DNA from: Halioxenophilus aromaticivorans
GTDB lineage: Bacteria; Pseudomonadota; Gammaproteobacteria; Pseudomonadales; Cellvibrionaceae
Assembly (NCBI RefSeq): GCF_042850945.1
Contig: NZ_AP031496.1
Span: forward strand, 5,878,234-5,942,233
Length of the DNA stretch: 64,000 bases
Reading direction: 5' to 3'
A program made the position numbers and the translations under genes. Below, in pieces: positions 7,765 to 17,434 of this stretch; position 1 is the stretch's first letter, and each line of letters begins with the position of its first letter. The notes beneath the pieces were generated by a model. It ran no database searches, was not told the DNA's origin, and saw nothing but the letters and a program-made list of their open reading frames with translations.

Positions 7765-9402
7765 ATGACGACCATGCCATTTGATTATGTGGTGGTTGGC
7801 GCGGGCTCGACCGGATGTGCCGTCGCCAACCGCCTGTCGGAGAGCGGCGGCTATTCAGTGCTGCTGCTCGAAGCCGGCCCGGAGAGCCGGCGCAACCCTT
7901 TCGTGAACATGCCGCTGGGTTTCCTGCAGTTGATGTTCAGCCGCCGCTACAACTGGCAGTTCAATACCGAACCGCAGCGACATATGTACGACCGGGCACT
8001 GTTCCAGCCCCGGGGCAAGATGCTCGGTGGTTCCAGCGCCATGAACGCGCAGGTCTATATCCGCGGGCATGCCCGGGACTACGACGAGTGGGCACGGCTG
8101 GGGTGCAACGGGTGGTCGTACGCCGAGGTGCTGCCCTACTTCCGACGATCTGAACATTTCGAGCCGCAATGTACGCCGGGTGAGGCAGAATTTCATGGTC
8201 GGGGTGGTCCGCTCAATGTGGCCGAGCGTCGCTATACCAATCCGCTGAGCACGGCGTTTGTCGAGGCGGCGACCCAGGCAAAGTACCGGCTCAATACCGA
8301 TTTCAACGGCAGTGAGCAGGAGGGCGCGGGCTTCTACTACGCCTACCAGAAAGACGGCACACGCTGCAGCAACGCGCGGGCCTATCTCGAACCCGCCACG
8401 GCGCGTTCCAACCTGACTGTCCGCAGCAGCGCGCAAGTCACCCGGGTGCTACTCGAAGGCACCCGCGCCATCGGTGTCGAATACCGCGATGCAACAGGGC
8501 TGACGCAGGTTCGTGCCCGGCGCGAAGTTGTGCTCTGCGGCGGCGCGTTCAACTCGCCGCAACTGCTGATGCTATCCGGGATCGGTCCGCGGGAGGAACT
8601 GTCCAGACATGGCATTGAAGTGCGCCATGCGCTGGAGGGCGTCGGGCAGAATCTCCAGGACCATATCGACGTGTTCGTGCGCGTCAGCGCCCGCAGCCGT
8701 CAAAGCATCTCAATGCATCCGAGCTACTGGCTCAAGGGACTGTGGGGTCTGCTGCAATACCTGAGTGGTCGGCGGGGTATACTGTCGAGTAACGGCGCCG
8801 AGGCCGGCGGGTTCATCCGCTCCCGGCCCGAGGAGCCGATACCCGACCTGCAACTGCACTTCGCGCCAATGCTGTACGACGATCACGGGCGGGACCTGAA
8901 GACCGCCATAAGCGGTTATGGCTACGCAGTTATGATCTACGGGCTCAGACCGTCGTCGCGCGGGCGTGTCGGTCTGCACAGTGCCGACCCGTTTGCGGCG
9001 CCGCTGATCGACCCCAACTACATGGCCGATTCCGTCGATGTCGAGCGACTGGTACGCGGGGTACATCTGGTGCGCGGAATCCTGGCGCAGCCGGCCTTTG
9101 CCCCACACCACGAGGTTGAGGTCTCGCCCGGGCCGGCGCTGCAGAATGACGACGACCTCGCCGCATGGGTGCGGCGCAGCGGTGAATCGGCTTATCACCC
9201 GGTTGGCACCTGCAAGATGGGTGTCGATCCGATGGCGGTGGTCGATCCGCGCCTGCGCGTGCATGGCCTGCAATGTCTGCGGGTGGTCGATGCCTCCATC
9301 ATGCCGACGCTGGTCGGCGGAAACACCAATCAGCCGGCAACCATGATCGGCGAGAAAGGTGCCTCGATGATACTTGAGGATGCCGGGGAGACGGTCGGCT
9401 GA
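7765..9402 (+). CDS. GMC-family FAD-dependent alcohol dehydrogenase (AlkJ2-like)
   Basis: 545 aa. The N-terminal FAD-binding motif GAGSTGCAVANRL, the GMC signature GGSSAMNAQVYIRGH (about residues 90-104) and the C-terminal active-site region AYHPVGTCKMG with VDASIMPT...GNTNQP mark a choline dehydrogenase/AlkJ-type enzyme. It oxidises the primary alcohols made by the P450 to aldehydes and passes electrons to the respiratory chain. It starts 14 bp after the P450 stop. A second in-frame ATG at 7774 (MPFDYVVVGAG) could be the true start. It is clearly diverged from the AlkJ encoded at 14210-15901. Confidence 0.93.
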   Translation: MTTMPFDYVVVGAGSTGCAVANRLSESGGYSVLLLEAGPESRRNPFVNMPLGFLQLMFSRRYNWQFNTEPQRHMYDRALFQPRGKMLGGSSAMNAQVYIRGHARDYDEWARLGCNGWSYAEVLPYFRRSEHFEPQCTPGEAEFHGRGGPLNVAERRYTNPLSTAFVEAATQAKYRLNTDFNGSEQEGAGFYYAYQKDGTRCSNARAYLEPATARSNLTVRSSAQVTRVLLEGTRAIGVEYRDATGLTQVRARREVVLCGGAFNSPQLLMLSGIGPREELSRHGIEVRHALEGVGQNLQDHIDVFVRVSARSRQSISMHPSYWLKGLWGLLQYLSGRRGILSSNGAEAGGFIRSRPEEPIPDLQLHFAPMLYDDHGRDLKTAISGYGYAVMIYGLRPSSRGRVGLHSADPFAAPLIDPNYMADSVDVERLVRGVHLVRGILAQPAFAPHHEVEVSPGPALQNDDDLAAWVRRSGESAYHPVGTCKMGVDPMAVVDPRLRVHGLQCLRVVDASIMPTLVGGNTNQPATMIGEKGASMILEDAGETVG

Positions 9403-9490
9403 GCTCCGCACGCGGGCGTCACAGGGCGCGCAGTTGGCATCTGGACGTCTGGTCAATCTGATTCCAAAGAACAATAGACAGAGACAAACT

Positions 9491-10729
9491 ATGGCAAACC
9501 AACAAAAAGAGACGACAGTCATCGTTGGCGGCGGGCACGCAGCAGGTGCGCTCCTGACAACCTTGCTGCAAAAGAAATATCAACATGAGGTGGTCCTGGT
9601 GGGCGAAGAACCACACCCACCCTATCAGCGGCCGCCCCTGTCCAAGAACTATCTGGCAGGAGAGGTTGATCAGGAGTCGCTGTACCTGAAGCCTCGCTCG
9701 GTGTACGAGAACGCCGGCCATCAGTTGCGTCTCGGTGTACGTGCCGAACAAATTGATCGGTACAACAAGACCATCAGCTTGTCGGGCCAGAGCACATTGA
9801 AATACGATCGACTGGTCCTGGCCACGGGGTCACACGTCCGACGCCTGAACGCACCCGGAGCCGACTTGAAGGGCATTTATTATCTGCACGACATAGCTGA
9901 CTCGGATGCCCTGCGTGAAAAATTACTTCCGGGGAAGCGCCTGGTTATCGTGGGTGGTGGTTACATTGGCCTTGAAGTGGCAGCCAGTGCTACCAAAAAA
10001 GGCGTTAATGTCACGGTACTGGAAGCGGCCGGGCGTCTTATGCAGCGTGTGACAGGCCCGGAAATGTCGGAGTTCTTTTACGCCAAACACAGCAGCGCCG
10101 GCGTGGATCTGCGTCTGAACGCAGCGGTAACCAGTTTCGAAGCGGGCGACCAGGGGCATGTGGCTGGCGTGACGTTGGCGAGCGGCGGCACTGTACCGGC
10201 CGACATCGTGCTCGTTTCAGTTGGTGTCGTGCCGGAAACCGCTCTGGCAGAGGCCGCCGTCCTGCCCTGTGACGATGGTATTATTGTTGACGAGTTTACC
10301 CGTACCGAAGACCCCGCCATCCTGGCGATCGGCGACTGTACCCGCCACCGGAATCTTTTCTTCGAAAAGATGCAACGCCTTGAGTCTGTCGCCAACGCGG
10401 TTGATCAGGCCCGGACAGCGGCGGCGACTCTTATGGGCGAGCAGAAACCCTATGATAGCCCCCCATGGTTCTGGTCGAACCAGTATGACGTGCGCCTGCA
10501 GATGGTGGGTTTATCCCAGAGTCATGATCAGCGCGTGGTTCGCGGCAGCCCCGGGGATAAGGGATTTGGCGTGTTCTATCTCCGCGACGGCTGCGTCATT
10601 GCTGTTGACGCCGTCAATCTGCCCATCGCTTTTATGGTCGGTAAGACACTCGTTCAACAAAGCAGGAAGATCAAGCCAGAAATACTGAGTGATCCAAATA
10701 TCGACCTGAAGTCTTTGGTGAGTGGTTAG
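9491..10729 (+). CDS. NAD(P)H-dependent ferredoxin reductase (FAD)
   Basis: 412 aa of the putidaredoxin/rubredoxin reductase family. It has an FAD motif VIVGGGHAAGALL at the N-terminus, PYQRPPLSK, an NAD-binding GGGYIGLEVAASA (about residues 154-166) and AIGDC (FAD flavin contact). It should reduce the ferredoxin of this operon for CYP153. ATG 9491 (MANQQKE) is chosen because an earlier in-frame ATG at 9374 lies inside the dehydrogenase gene and adds non-conserved residues. Last gene of the P450 operon; a broken IS630-type transposase follows 6 bp later. Confidence 0.92.
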   Translation: MANQQKETTVIVGGGHAAGALLTTLLQKKYQHEVVLVGEEPHPPYQRPPLSKNYLAGEVDQESLYLKPRSVYENAGHQLRLGVRAEQIDRYNKTISLSGQSTLKYDRLVLATGSHVRRLNAPGADLKGIYYLHDIADSDALREKLLPGKRLVIVGGGYIGLEVAASATKKGVNVTVLEAAGRLMQRVTGPEMSEFFYAKHSSAGVDLRLNAAVTSFEAGDQGHVAGVTLASGGTVPADIVLVSVGVVPETALAEAAVLPCDDGIIVDEFTRTEDPAILAIGDCTRHRNLFFEKMQRLESVANAVDQARTAAATLMGEQKPYDSPPWFWSNQYDVRLQMVGLSQSHDQRVVRGSPGDKGFGVFYLRDGCVIAVDAVNLPIAFMVGKTLVQQSRKIKPEILSDPNIDLKSLVSG

Positions 10730-10734
10730 TCCAT

Positions 10735-11141
10735 AAACCTGAAATTGACGACCGGGTCCGACCTCAACAACCGCCACAGCACAACCAGCCTTGTACGCGG
10801 CTTTTAGCATCCTGATGGGCGGGGTGACTAGCCGCGTTACCCAGCGCCACCGCGCCAGGGAGTTTCTGGATTTTTTGTGACGGATCGACCGGGAAAGCCA
10901 GAAGGATCTGGATTTGCAGGTGATCCTGGATAACAGCTCGACTCATAAGACCCCGGAGGTCGAAACCTGGCGGGCCAAGTACCCTCGCTTCAAACCGCAT
11001 TTAACGCCTACGAGCGCATCGTGGCTGAACGCCGCACTCTTTATCGAGTGCATTTTCTCCAGCGTTGGTGAGTTGAGATCAGCGATTAAAAAGTACATTA
11101 AGGTCCACAACAAAAAACGCCAAGCCGTTCCAGTGACATAA
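10735..11141 (+). pseudogene. IS630-family transposase remnant
   Basis: The plus-strand frame reads QRHRAREFLDFL, a TGA stop (about 10878), then VILDNSSTHKTPEVETW and LTPTSASWLN, which are the second Asp block and the conserved block before the Glu of IS630-family DDE transposases. The N-terminal part is missing, and the WLNxxE region has degenerated (WLNAALFIE). It is a decayed insertion at the 3' end of the CYP153 operon. No clear terminal repeats were found. Confidence 0.8.
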
Positions 11142-11244
11142 AAGCGCTGAAACTATTATGGAGGGTCTGATTAATTTATAATAAGCACGCGAATTAACCG
11201 AACGGGGCACCTAGTAACCTCGCGTTGCAGTTACCGAGGAAAAC

Positions 11245-11646
11245 ATGAACCTAATCTTATCCACAAAAAAGAATCGAGGGCTTTATCGGCCATTATGGGT
11301 AGAGGTGCCGATCACTCAATTCTTCATAAACCACATCGACCATTTGGTGTCGACCTCATGTTTTGGTTCAACTGAGAATGAGCTTTTTCATGTAGATGGA
11401 TGGTGGCACCCAAGACAGGGCTTTTCAGACTGCAAGCTGCGAGCGATGTGTAGATCAAACACAGTAAGATTCCAGATTATTGAAGGTGCGCATCGAAAAC
11501 CGATAGTTACGAGCGGTATTAATATTAAGACACTTGCTCGATTAAATGAAACTTACGGAACTACTGAAAAGGTTTTTTATAGTAAGGACGTGCCCGTCCT
11601 GATGGCCATATATTACTCGACTAAACGATGTGACATCCTTAAATGA
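11245..11646 (+). CDS. hypothetical protein, AT-rich, unrecognised
   Basis: 133 aa starting MNLILSTKKNRGLYRP, with GAGG 8 bases ahead of the ATG. I do not recognise a family. Composition is mixed, with several Cys, His and Trp (FHVDGWWHPRQGFSDCK) and no signal peptide or membrane segment. It is noticeably more AT-rich than the flanking alkane genes and lies between an IS630 remnant and a hairpin-bearing sequence, so it may be a separate small acquisition or cargo of the lost IS. It could also be non-coding. Confidence 0.4.
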   Translation: MNLILSTKKNRGLYRPLWVEVPITQFFINHIDHLVSTSCFGSTENELFHVDGWWHPRQGFSDCKLRAMCRSNTVRFQIIEGAHRKPIVTSGINIKTLARLNETYGTTEKVFYSKDVPVLMAIYYSTKRCDILK

Positions 11647-11700
11647 TGTATAATATTGAGGCTATATATCTAAGGCAGGTCTGAATAACCGCTGATTTTG

Positions 11701-11731
11701 CCCATTTTCCGCTATTTTGGCGGAAAATGGG
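11701..11731. repeat. perfect 12-bp inverted repeat (IS-end-like hairpin)
   Basis: CCCATTTTCCGC (11701-11712), loop TATTTTG, GCGGAAAATGGG (11720-11731). It lies 85 bp past the alkL stop (downstream on the minus strand). A minus-strand open frame across it (AFSNLLIGKKYLLRKTSAP) looks like the tail of a transposase, so it may be an IS remnant, or it may act as a transcript-end hairpin for the alk operon, although no T run follows it on the minus strand. Confidence 0.45.
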
Positions 11732-11816
11732 CGCACTGGTCTTACGCAGCAGGTATTTTTTACCGATCAGCAGGTTGCTGAACGCGGTCAGTAAATGCAA
11801 TGGTTGATGTTGGCAT

Positions 11817-12488
11817 TTAAAAGCGATATGTGGCTCCGATCCCAACGATAGTGGGGTGTACTCTCACTTCTGCCTGAACAGGGGCTGCCCCCAAATTACC
11901 GGTGATATCTGTCTTAAAAGGCGCATATCTAATATCAAAATTTGCCGACCAGTTGTTATGCATGTTCCAGCGAAAACCAGCTTGAATCGCAGGGGCCCAG
12001 GTATCTTCGACGTCAAAATCGGTTAATGCGCGGTCCTTCTCATCTAAAAAGAGAATTCGTCCTACGCCCGCTCCAACGTATGGAGAGAAGTTGCTACCTG
12101 TCAAAACATGGTACTGAAGCGAAAGAATCAACGGTCCATAATCTGTTTGACCAAGAAAAAGCCCGGAGAGAGACCCGTCGCCTTGGAGGTCCGCACTAGC
12201 GGGAATGCCGCCAAAAACGTTAAATGCCAGCTGATTGTTCAGAAAATACGACACGTCGAATGAAACGGTCGTATCGTTGTTAATAGACAGGTTGGCATTC
12301 GGAACGGAGGCACCACCTGCAGAGGCTGAACGCAAATCTTCATCGGTTAGAACTCTGGTGGCGTTCAGCCCAATCACCCAGTCACCTCTGCTATAAACTG
12401 GCTCAGATTGAGCGTTCGCCAAGCTTGCGGTAACTGAAAGTAAGAAAAATGCTGCTAATGAGACTTTATTATTTATCTGATGTTTCAT
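11817..12488 (-). CDS. alkL: AlkL: OmpW-family outer-membrane alkane uptake porin
   Basis: 223 aa. Signal peptide (LAAFFLLSVTASLANAQ) followed by an eight-strand beta-barrel pattern and a C-terminal aromatic residue (ATYRF), as in OmpW/AlkL. AlkL of the OCT plasmid lets alkanes cross the lipopolysaccharide layer; this is the last gene of the alkBGHJKL order, matching that system. It is separated by 84 bp from alkK. I prefer alkL to generic ompW because of its position in the cluster. Confidence 0.88.
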   Translation of the reverse strand: MKHQINNKVSLAAFFLLSVTASLANAQSEPVYSRGDWVIGLNATRVLTDEDLRSASAGGASVPNANLSINNDTTVSFDVSYFLNNQLAFNVFGGIPASADLQGDGSLSGLFLGQTDYGPLILSLQYHVLTGSNFSPYVGAGVGRILFLDEKDRALTDFDVEDTWAPAIQAGFRWNMHNNWSANFDIRYAPFKTDITGNLGAAPVQAEVRVHPTIVGIGATYRF

Positions 12489-12572
12489 ATTTTTTTATCC
12501 TTGTTGGTATTTATATGAATTAGATTTAACTAAAGTTACAATTTTCGCCAGAAAAATGACAAGTATTTGATG

Positions 12573-14207
12573 CTAGCTTGCCGGCCGATTGACTAACACT
12601 TCTCCATATTCAGAACGCAATTTGTTTTTTAACACCTTACCAGTGGCATTGCGTGGCAATGCTTCCACAAAAATCACGCGATCCGGGGTCTGCCACTTGG
12701 CGACTTTTCCCTGATAATGAGCAAGAAGTTCCTCCTCCGTAATATTTGCGTCGGGTATTTTTACTGCCAACAGGATCGGTCGTTCATCCCATTTATCATG
12801 GGAGGCCGCCACCACAGCAGCTTCATTGATGGCAGAATGGCCCATTGCGATTCCCTCCAATTCGACTGTCGATATCCATTCCCCACCAGATTTAATAATA
12901 TCTTTTGAGCGGTCACGTATTGTCATAAACCCATCATCATTGATCGAAGCAACATCACCTGTCTCGAACCAACCGTCTTCCTCAAGAGTCTGATTTGGCT
13001 CAAAACCAAAGTAGTCGGCTACCACCCAATGACCACGGATACGGAGATTTCCCTGAGCAACGCCATCTTCGGGCAGTTGATGGCCGTCTTCTCCCACAAT
13101 TTTGAGCTGCACCCCGTAGGGAGGCCGTCCTTGGCTTTCACGGATTTTATTTCTTTCTCCTTCTAAAAGGGTATCGTGTTTCGCCAGCAGTGCATTGACG
13201 GTTCCGATCGGTGATGTTTCAGTCATTCCCCATGCATGGACAACATCTACGCCGTACTTACCACGAAACTCTGACATCATTGAGGGAGGGCAAGCGCTAC
13301 CACCTATCACCGTCCGTTTGAGCGTCTTTGCCGAGGAGCCAAGCTCGTCCAAAGCCGAAAGAAGTCCCTGCCAAATCGTGGGCACACCCAGCGCAATCGT
13401 TACGCTTTCTGAATCGATAAGCTTGACCAAACTTTGTCCATCCAGGCCGGGACCAGGCAACACCAGTTTGGCTCCAACCATCGCCGTAATGTAGGGTACC
13501 CCCCACGCATTTACGTGAAACATAGGAACAACCGGCATCACCACGTCCCGTGCCGATAAATTCAGTGCGTCAGGTTGAGCAGCTACCAGCGCGTGCAGAA
13601 CGGTGGAGCGGTGTGAATAGAGCACCCCTTTGGGATTTCCAGTGGTGCCCGATGTATAGCAGAGGCTTGAAGCCTGGTTTTCGGCGATTTCAGGCCAATT
13701 CGCGTTAGGCGTTCCTCGCTGGAGAAACTCTTCATAAAACAACAATCCTGGAAATTGCGCTGCAATTTCTTCGTCCGGTTCGGACATCAATACAAATTCC
13801 TCAACCGTCTCCAGTCGGTCACGGATATTTGAAACAATCGAAAGGAACGTTTTGTCAAAGAATATGGCTTTGTCTTGAGCATTGTTGATAACGTAAACGA
13901 GTTGTTCTGGAAACAGTCGCGGGTTAATGGTGTGACACACCATCCCGCCACCAGAGATGCCAAGATAACATTCCAGGTGCCCCACGTTATTCCAACAAAT
14001 GGTCGCGCACCGATCCCCCTGGACATAGCCTGCCGTTCGAAGCGCCGACGCAAGTTGTCGCGACCGCCTCGAAACAGTTGCCCAGTCAGATCGACTGGGA
14101 TTTCCATCCGTTCCTATCGACACAATCTCAGCGTCTCCATGGTAGCGAGCAGCATGGTCGATCAAAGAATTCACGGTGAGTTCTACGTTCATCATTTTGC
14201 CAAGCAC
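12573..14207 (-). CDS. alkK: AlkK: medium-chain fatty acid-CoA ligase
   Basis: 544 aa, close to the 546 aa of OCT-plasmid AlkK. It has the AMP-binding motif YTSGTTGNPKGV (about 184-195), the WGMTE motif and the C-terminal KSGGEWIS...RNATGKVLK catalytic lysine region of acyl-activating enzymes. It activates alkanoic acids to acyl-CoA with ATP for beta-oxidation. The start is GTG at 14207, set by GAGGAG that lies within the last codons of alkJ, so translation is coupled to alkJ; ATG codons follow at residues 5 and 6. Confidence 0.93.
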   Translation of the reverse strand: MLGKMMNVELTVNSLIDHAARYHGDAEIVSIGTDGNPSRSDWATVSRRSRQLASALRTAGYVQGDRCATICWNNVGHLECYLGISGGGMVCHTINPRLFPEQLVYVINNAQDKAIFFDKTFLSIVSNIRDRLETVEEFVLMSEPDEEIAAQFPGLLFYEEFLQRGTPNANWPEIAENQASSLCYTSGTTGNPKGVLYSHRSTVLHALVAAQPDALNLSARDVVMPVVPMFHVNAWGVPYITAMVGAKLVLPGPGLDGQSLVKLIDSESVTIALGVPTIWQGLLSALDELGSSAKTLKRTVIGGSACPPSMMSEFRGKYGVDVVHAWGMTETSPIGTVNALLAKHDTLLEGERNKIRESQGRPPYGVQLKIVGEDGHQLPEDGVAQGNLRIRGHWVVADYFGFEPNQTLEEDGWFETGDVASINDDGFMTIRDRSKDIIKSGGEWISTVELEGIAMGHSAINEAAVVAASHDKWDERPILLAVKIPDANITEEELLAHYQGKVAKWQTPDRVIFVEALPRNATGKVLKNKLRSEYGEVLVNRPAS

Positions 14208-14209
14208 GT

Positions 14210-15901
14210 TTATCTCCTCTCCATTTCTACTGCTCGTGGGACGGAATAGTTGGCGTCAGTAGTGTCCGCGGTGGGCGTGGGCGTCATAACCCGAGCCTGA
14301 ACCGTGACATTTCCCAGGAGGATGTCGGCTGCATTTTCGGCAATCATCATGGTGGGTGCGTTGGTGTTACCGGCAACCAAACTGGGCATTATCGAAGCAT
14401 CGACGACTCTAAGCCCTTCAATGCCTCTGACTTTCAACTCTGGATCAACGACTGACTCCGGATCCACGCCCATACGGCAGGTGCCAACGGGGTGGTAGAT
14501 AGTCTCTGCATTTTCCCGGATGAAGTCCGCAATCTGATCGTCCGAGGACACAGAGTTTCCGGGCATGACTTCTCGCTTACTATGCAAAGCCATTGTCGGT
14601 GCCGCGAGTACTCGTCGCCCGAATTTAACGGCGGAAATCATTGTCTTGATGTCTTCGGGGTCACTCAGATAATTGGGCTGAATCAACGGATCGGCTAATG
14701 GATCAGGGCTTTTCAGTCCAATAAAACCCCGGCTTTTGGGCAGCAGATCGCAAATGTGTAAGGTGTAGCCATACCCGGTCATCACTTTTCGCCCATGATC
14801 CTTCAAAAAAGTTGGCAAAAAATGGAATTGCACATTCGGTCGTTCACACGAAGGGCTGGATTTAACAAAGCCTCCTGCCTCGGCTACATTACTGGTGAGA
14901 AACCCGCGTCGCGCAAAAATATAGGAAAAAAGTGCGCTCACTCCCCGAAGCAGGAAGCTGGGGGCAACACCAATAGGCAAACGTGAGTTCGCCGCGTGCA
15001 TCAGCGTAATATCCAAATGATCGACCAGATTCTTGCCCACCTCAGGAAGGTGATGGACCAGAGGGATTCCGTGTTTCCGAAGCTCTTCGCGATCACCGAT
15101 TCCGGAAAGCAAAAGTAGCTGTGGTGAATTAACCGCCCCGCCGGACAAAATGACTTCACCGCCATTATTGAGTCTGAGCTGGCGATATTCGCCCCCTTGG
15201 TTCAGTGTCACCCCAACCGCCCGCTGGCCATCCATTACCACCCGGGTTACCCGAGCGTCCGTTAGCACATCGAGGTTAGGCCGTTTCTCTGCGCCACGCA
15301 GAAACGCCTGCGCCGAACTCCAGCGCCGACCATTTTTTTGTGTCACCTGGTAGGGGCCCAGTCCCTCTTGCGTTTCGCCATTGAAATCCGTGTTCACCGG
15401 GACATCCACATGGGAAGCGGCGCGAACAAAATCCCGACTTAACGGATTGACCGATCTCAGATCGCTTACGCTGAGTTCACCGCCCTTGCCGTGGTAAGCA
15501 TCCGGTCCGAAACGTTCGTTATCTTCCAGTCGGCGAAACAATGTTAATGCGCGGTCCCATCCCCAAAGGTCGGTTCCGGCAGCCTGACCCCAGTGTTCAT
15601 AATCGGCTTTGTGGCCCCGGATGTAGACCATGGCGTTGATGGAGGAGGAGCCGCCAAGAGTTTTACCCCGGGGCCAGAACAGACGGCGCCCCTTGAGATG
15701 TTCCTGAGGCTCGGTTTCGAAGGCCCAGTTCACCTGCTTGCTATTGGCAAGAAGTGCAATACCCACAGGCATATGTATGAGCGGGCTCTTATCCTTTGGC
15801 CCTGCTTCAAGTAACGCTACTCGCTTCGAGGGATCGGCAGTCAGTCGGTTAGCCAATACACAGCCAGCCGACCCGGCGCCAACAATAATGTAATCGTACA
15901 T
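14210..15901 (-). CDS. alkJ: AlkJ: membrane-associated GMC alcohol dehydrogenase
   Basis: 563 aa. FAD motif GAGSAGCVLANRL, GMC signature GGSSSINAMVYIRGH and C-terminal IYHPVGTCRMG with VVDASIMPS...NTNAP. AlkJ oxidises 1-alkanols to aldehydes and feeds electrons to the quinone pool. The Ala/Pro/Thr-rich C-terminal tail (TVQARVMTPTPTADTT) is slightly longer than usual. The start (15901) follows an AAGAGAG Shine-Dalgarno. alkH ends 27 bp upstream; alkK starts 2 bp downstream. A second, diverged GMC enzyme is in the CYP153 operon of the same island. Confidence 0.94.
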   Translation of the reverse strand: MYDYIIVGAGSAGCVLANRLTADPSKRVALLEAGPKDKSPLIHMPVGIALLANSKQVNWAFETEPQEHLKGRRLFWPRGKTLGGSSSINAMVYIRGHKADYEHWGQAAGTDLWGWDRALTLFRRLEDNERFGPDAYHGKGGELSVSDLRSVNPLSRDFVRAASHVDVPVNTDFNGETQEGLGPYQVTQKNGRRWSSAQAFLRGAEKRPNLDVLTDARVTRVVMDGQRAVGVTLNQGGEYRQLRLNNGGEVILSGGAVNSPQLLLLSGIGDREELRKHGIPLVHHLPEVGKNLVDHLDITLMHAANSRLPIGVAPSFLLRGVSALFSYIFARRGFLTSNVAEAGGFVKSSPSCERPNVQFHFLPTFLKDHGRKVMTGYGYTLHICDLLPKSRGFIGLKSPDPLADPLIQPNYLSDPEDIKTMISAVKFGRRVLAAPTMALHSKREVMPGNSVSSDDQIADFIRENAETIYHPVGTCRMGVDPESVVDPELKVRGIEGLRVVDASIMPSLVAGNTNAPTMMIAENAADILLGNVTVQARVMTPTPTADTTDANYSVPRAVEMERR

Positions 15902-15928
15902 AGTGACTCTCTTGTTATTGGATTATGC

Positions 15929-17383
15929 TCAGCCCAGAATACGAACAGCAGCATCTATGAGCCGCCGGACCCAGCGTGTATAGGGAGGAAAAAGCAGGTG
16001 GATGAGAGAATGCTTATCCTCCATCAGCGCCTTTTCATGGGAAAAAGCGCGGAAACCGTATTCACCGTGGGATGCCCCTATTCCAGAATTATTCACTCCG
16101 CCAAAAGGCAGGTCCGGATGCAGGAAGTGCACGACTGTAAGGTTAATCCCTGCAGCGCCGGAACTCGTTCGTTCGATAATATTTCTGGCAAAAGACTTGT
16201 TCTGGTCGAATACGTAAAGCGCCAGTGGCTTGGGGTTATCGTTGATTTTGTTGATAACTGAATCAATATCATCGAACTCAATAACCGGTAATATCGGGCC
16301 GAATAACTCCTCACGTGAGATATCCATGTCGCTGGACATATTTGCAATCAACGTCGGCGCAATGAAATTTTCTTCAGCATCTGTAATACCGCCTTCAAAG
16401 ACGTTTGCGCCTTTGCTTTTGGCATCTTCTATCAGGCTTGACACGCGCTGGAAATGACGGGCATTTACAATCCGGCAATAGTCAGGCGTCGATTGCCGGG
16501 CTTCCGGCGTTTTCCCGTAGATGCGCCCGATTTGCTGTTTAAGTGCTTCATTGAATGGGGCTGCAATGCTTCTGTGTACAAAAACATGGTCCGGAGCGAT
16601 GCAGGTCTGGCCATTATTGGCAAACTTCCCCCAGACAATGTATCGGGCAGCCTTCTTGATGTTGGCATCCGGGCCTACAATGGTCGGGGATTTTCCCCCC
16701 AGTTCCAGTGTCACCGAGGAAAGGTTCCTGGCCGCAGCCTCCATGACCAGCTTGCCGACCGCAGGGCTGCCAGTGAAGAATATGTGGTCGAAGGGCAGGG
16801 CCAACAGTTTCTGGGCTACAGCGGCATCGCCTTCAATCACCGAAACAAGATCGGGGGGGAAGGTTTCGGCGACAATGTTGGCAATCACCTTTGAGGTGTG
16901 GGGTGTCATTTCCGAGGGTTTAATGATGGCTCCGTTCCCCGCAGCCAACGCTGAGACGAGAGGTCCGAGCGCAAGATTGAGAGGATAATTCCATGGCGCG
17001 ATAATTAAACACACACCCTTTGGCTCTGGCCGAACATAAGACCTCGTACCCCAAACACCAATGGATGCAGCCACTCGCTTCGGACGCATCCATTTACGCA
17101 AGTGTTTTTTAGTGTGTCGAATTTCCTGAAGCACCGGCAGGAGTTCAGTTAATTTGACTTCTGGAGCGGGTTTTCGAAAGTCCGCCGCGCAAGCCGCAAT
17201 GATGTTTGATTCGTAGCGTTTAATTGAATCCCGCAGCTGGTCGAGCTGCGCTATTCGAGCCTCTAAGGTAAAACTTCCGCGACGCGCAAGTTGTGCCCGC
17301 TTTAGGGCCGCGAACGTTGAATCAATCGTATCGCTGGTTGACACATTGGGCAGCCCAACCTCCGCCAGACTAGCAATCTGCAT
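15929..17383 (-). CDS. alkH: AlkH: alkanal (aldehyde) dehydrogenase
   Basis: 484 aa, matching OCT AlkH (about 483). It has catalytic Cys in NNGQTCIAPD, general-base Glu in LELGGKSP, NAD-binding FFTGSPAVGK and a hydrophobic C-terminal end (LIHLLFPPYTRWVRRLID) typical of class-3 membrane-associated fatty aldehyde dehydrogenases. It oxidises alkanals to fatty acids. It lies between alkG (51 bp upstream) and alkJ on the minus strand. Confidence 0.94.
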   Translation of the reverse strand: MQIASLAEVGLPNVSTSDTIDSTFAALKRAQLARRGSFTLEARIAQLDQLRDSIKRYESNIIAACAADFRKPAPEVKLTELLPVLQEIRHTKKHLRKWMRPKRVAASIGVWGTRSYVRPEPKGVCLIIAPWNYPLNLALGPLVSALAAGNGAIIKPSEMTPHTSKVIANIVAETFPPDLVSVIEGDAAVAQKLLALPFDHIFFTGSPAVGKLVMEAAARNLSSVTLELGGKSPTIVGPDANIKKAARYIVWGKFANNGQTCIAPDHVFVHRSIAAPFNEALKQQIGRIYGKTPEARQSTPDYCRIVNARHFQRVSSLIEDAKSKGANVFEGGITDAEENFIAPTLIANMSSDMDISREELFGPILPVIEFDDIDSVINKINDNPKPLALYVFDQNKSFARNIIERTSSGAAGINLTVVHFLHPDLPFGGVNNSGIGASHGEYGFRAFSHEKALMEDKHSLIHLLFPPYTRWVRRLIDAAVRILG

Positions 17384-17434
17384 TATAAAATCACCTCTTT
17401 CCGAACGAGACTGTTGTTATTTTAAATCGGATTA

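Noticed and set aside
8710..9522. 270-codon minus-strand frame opposite the GMC dehydrogenase
   Set aside because: Shadow of a high-G+C gene; the plus strand has clear GMC motifs.
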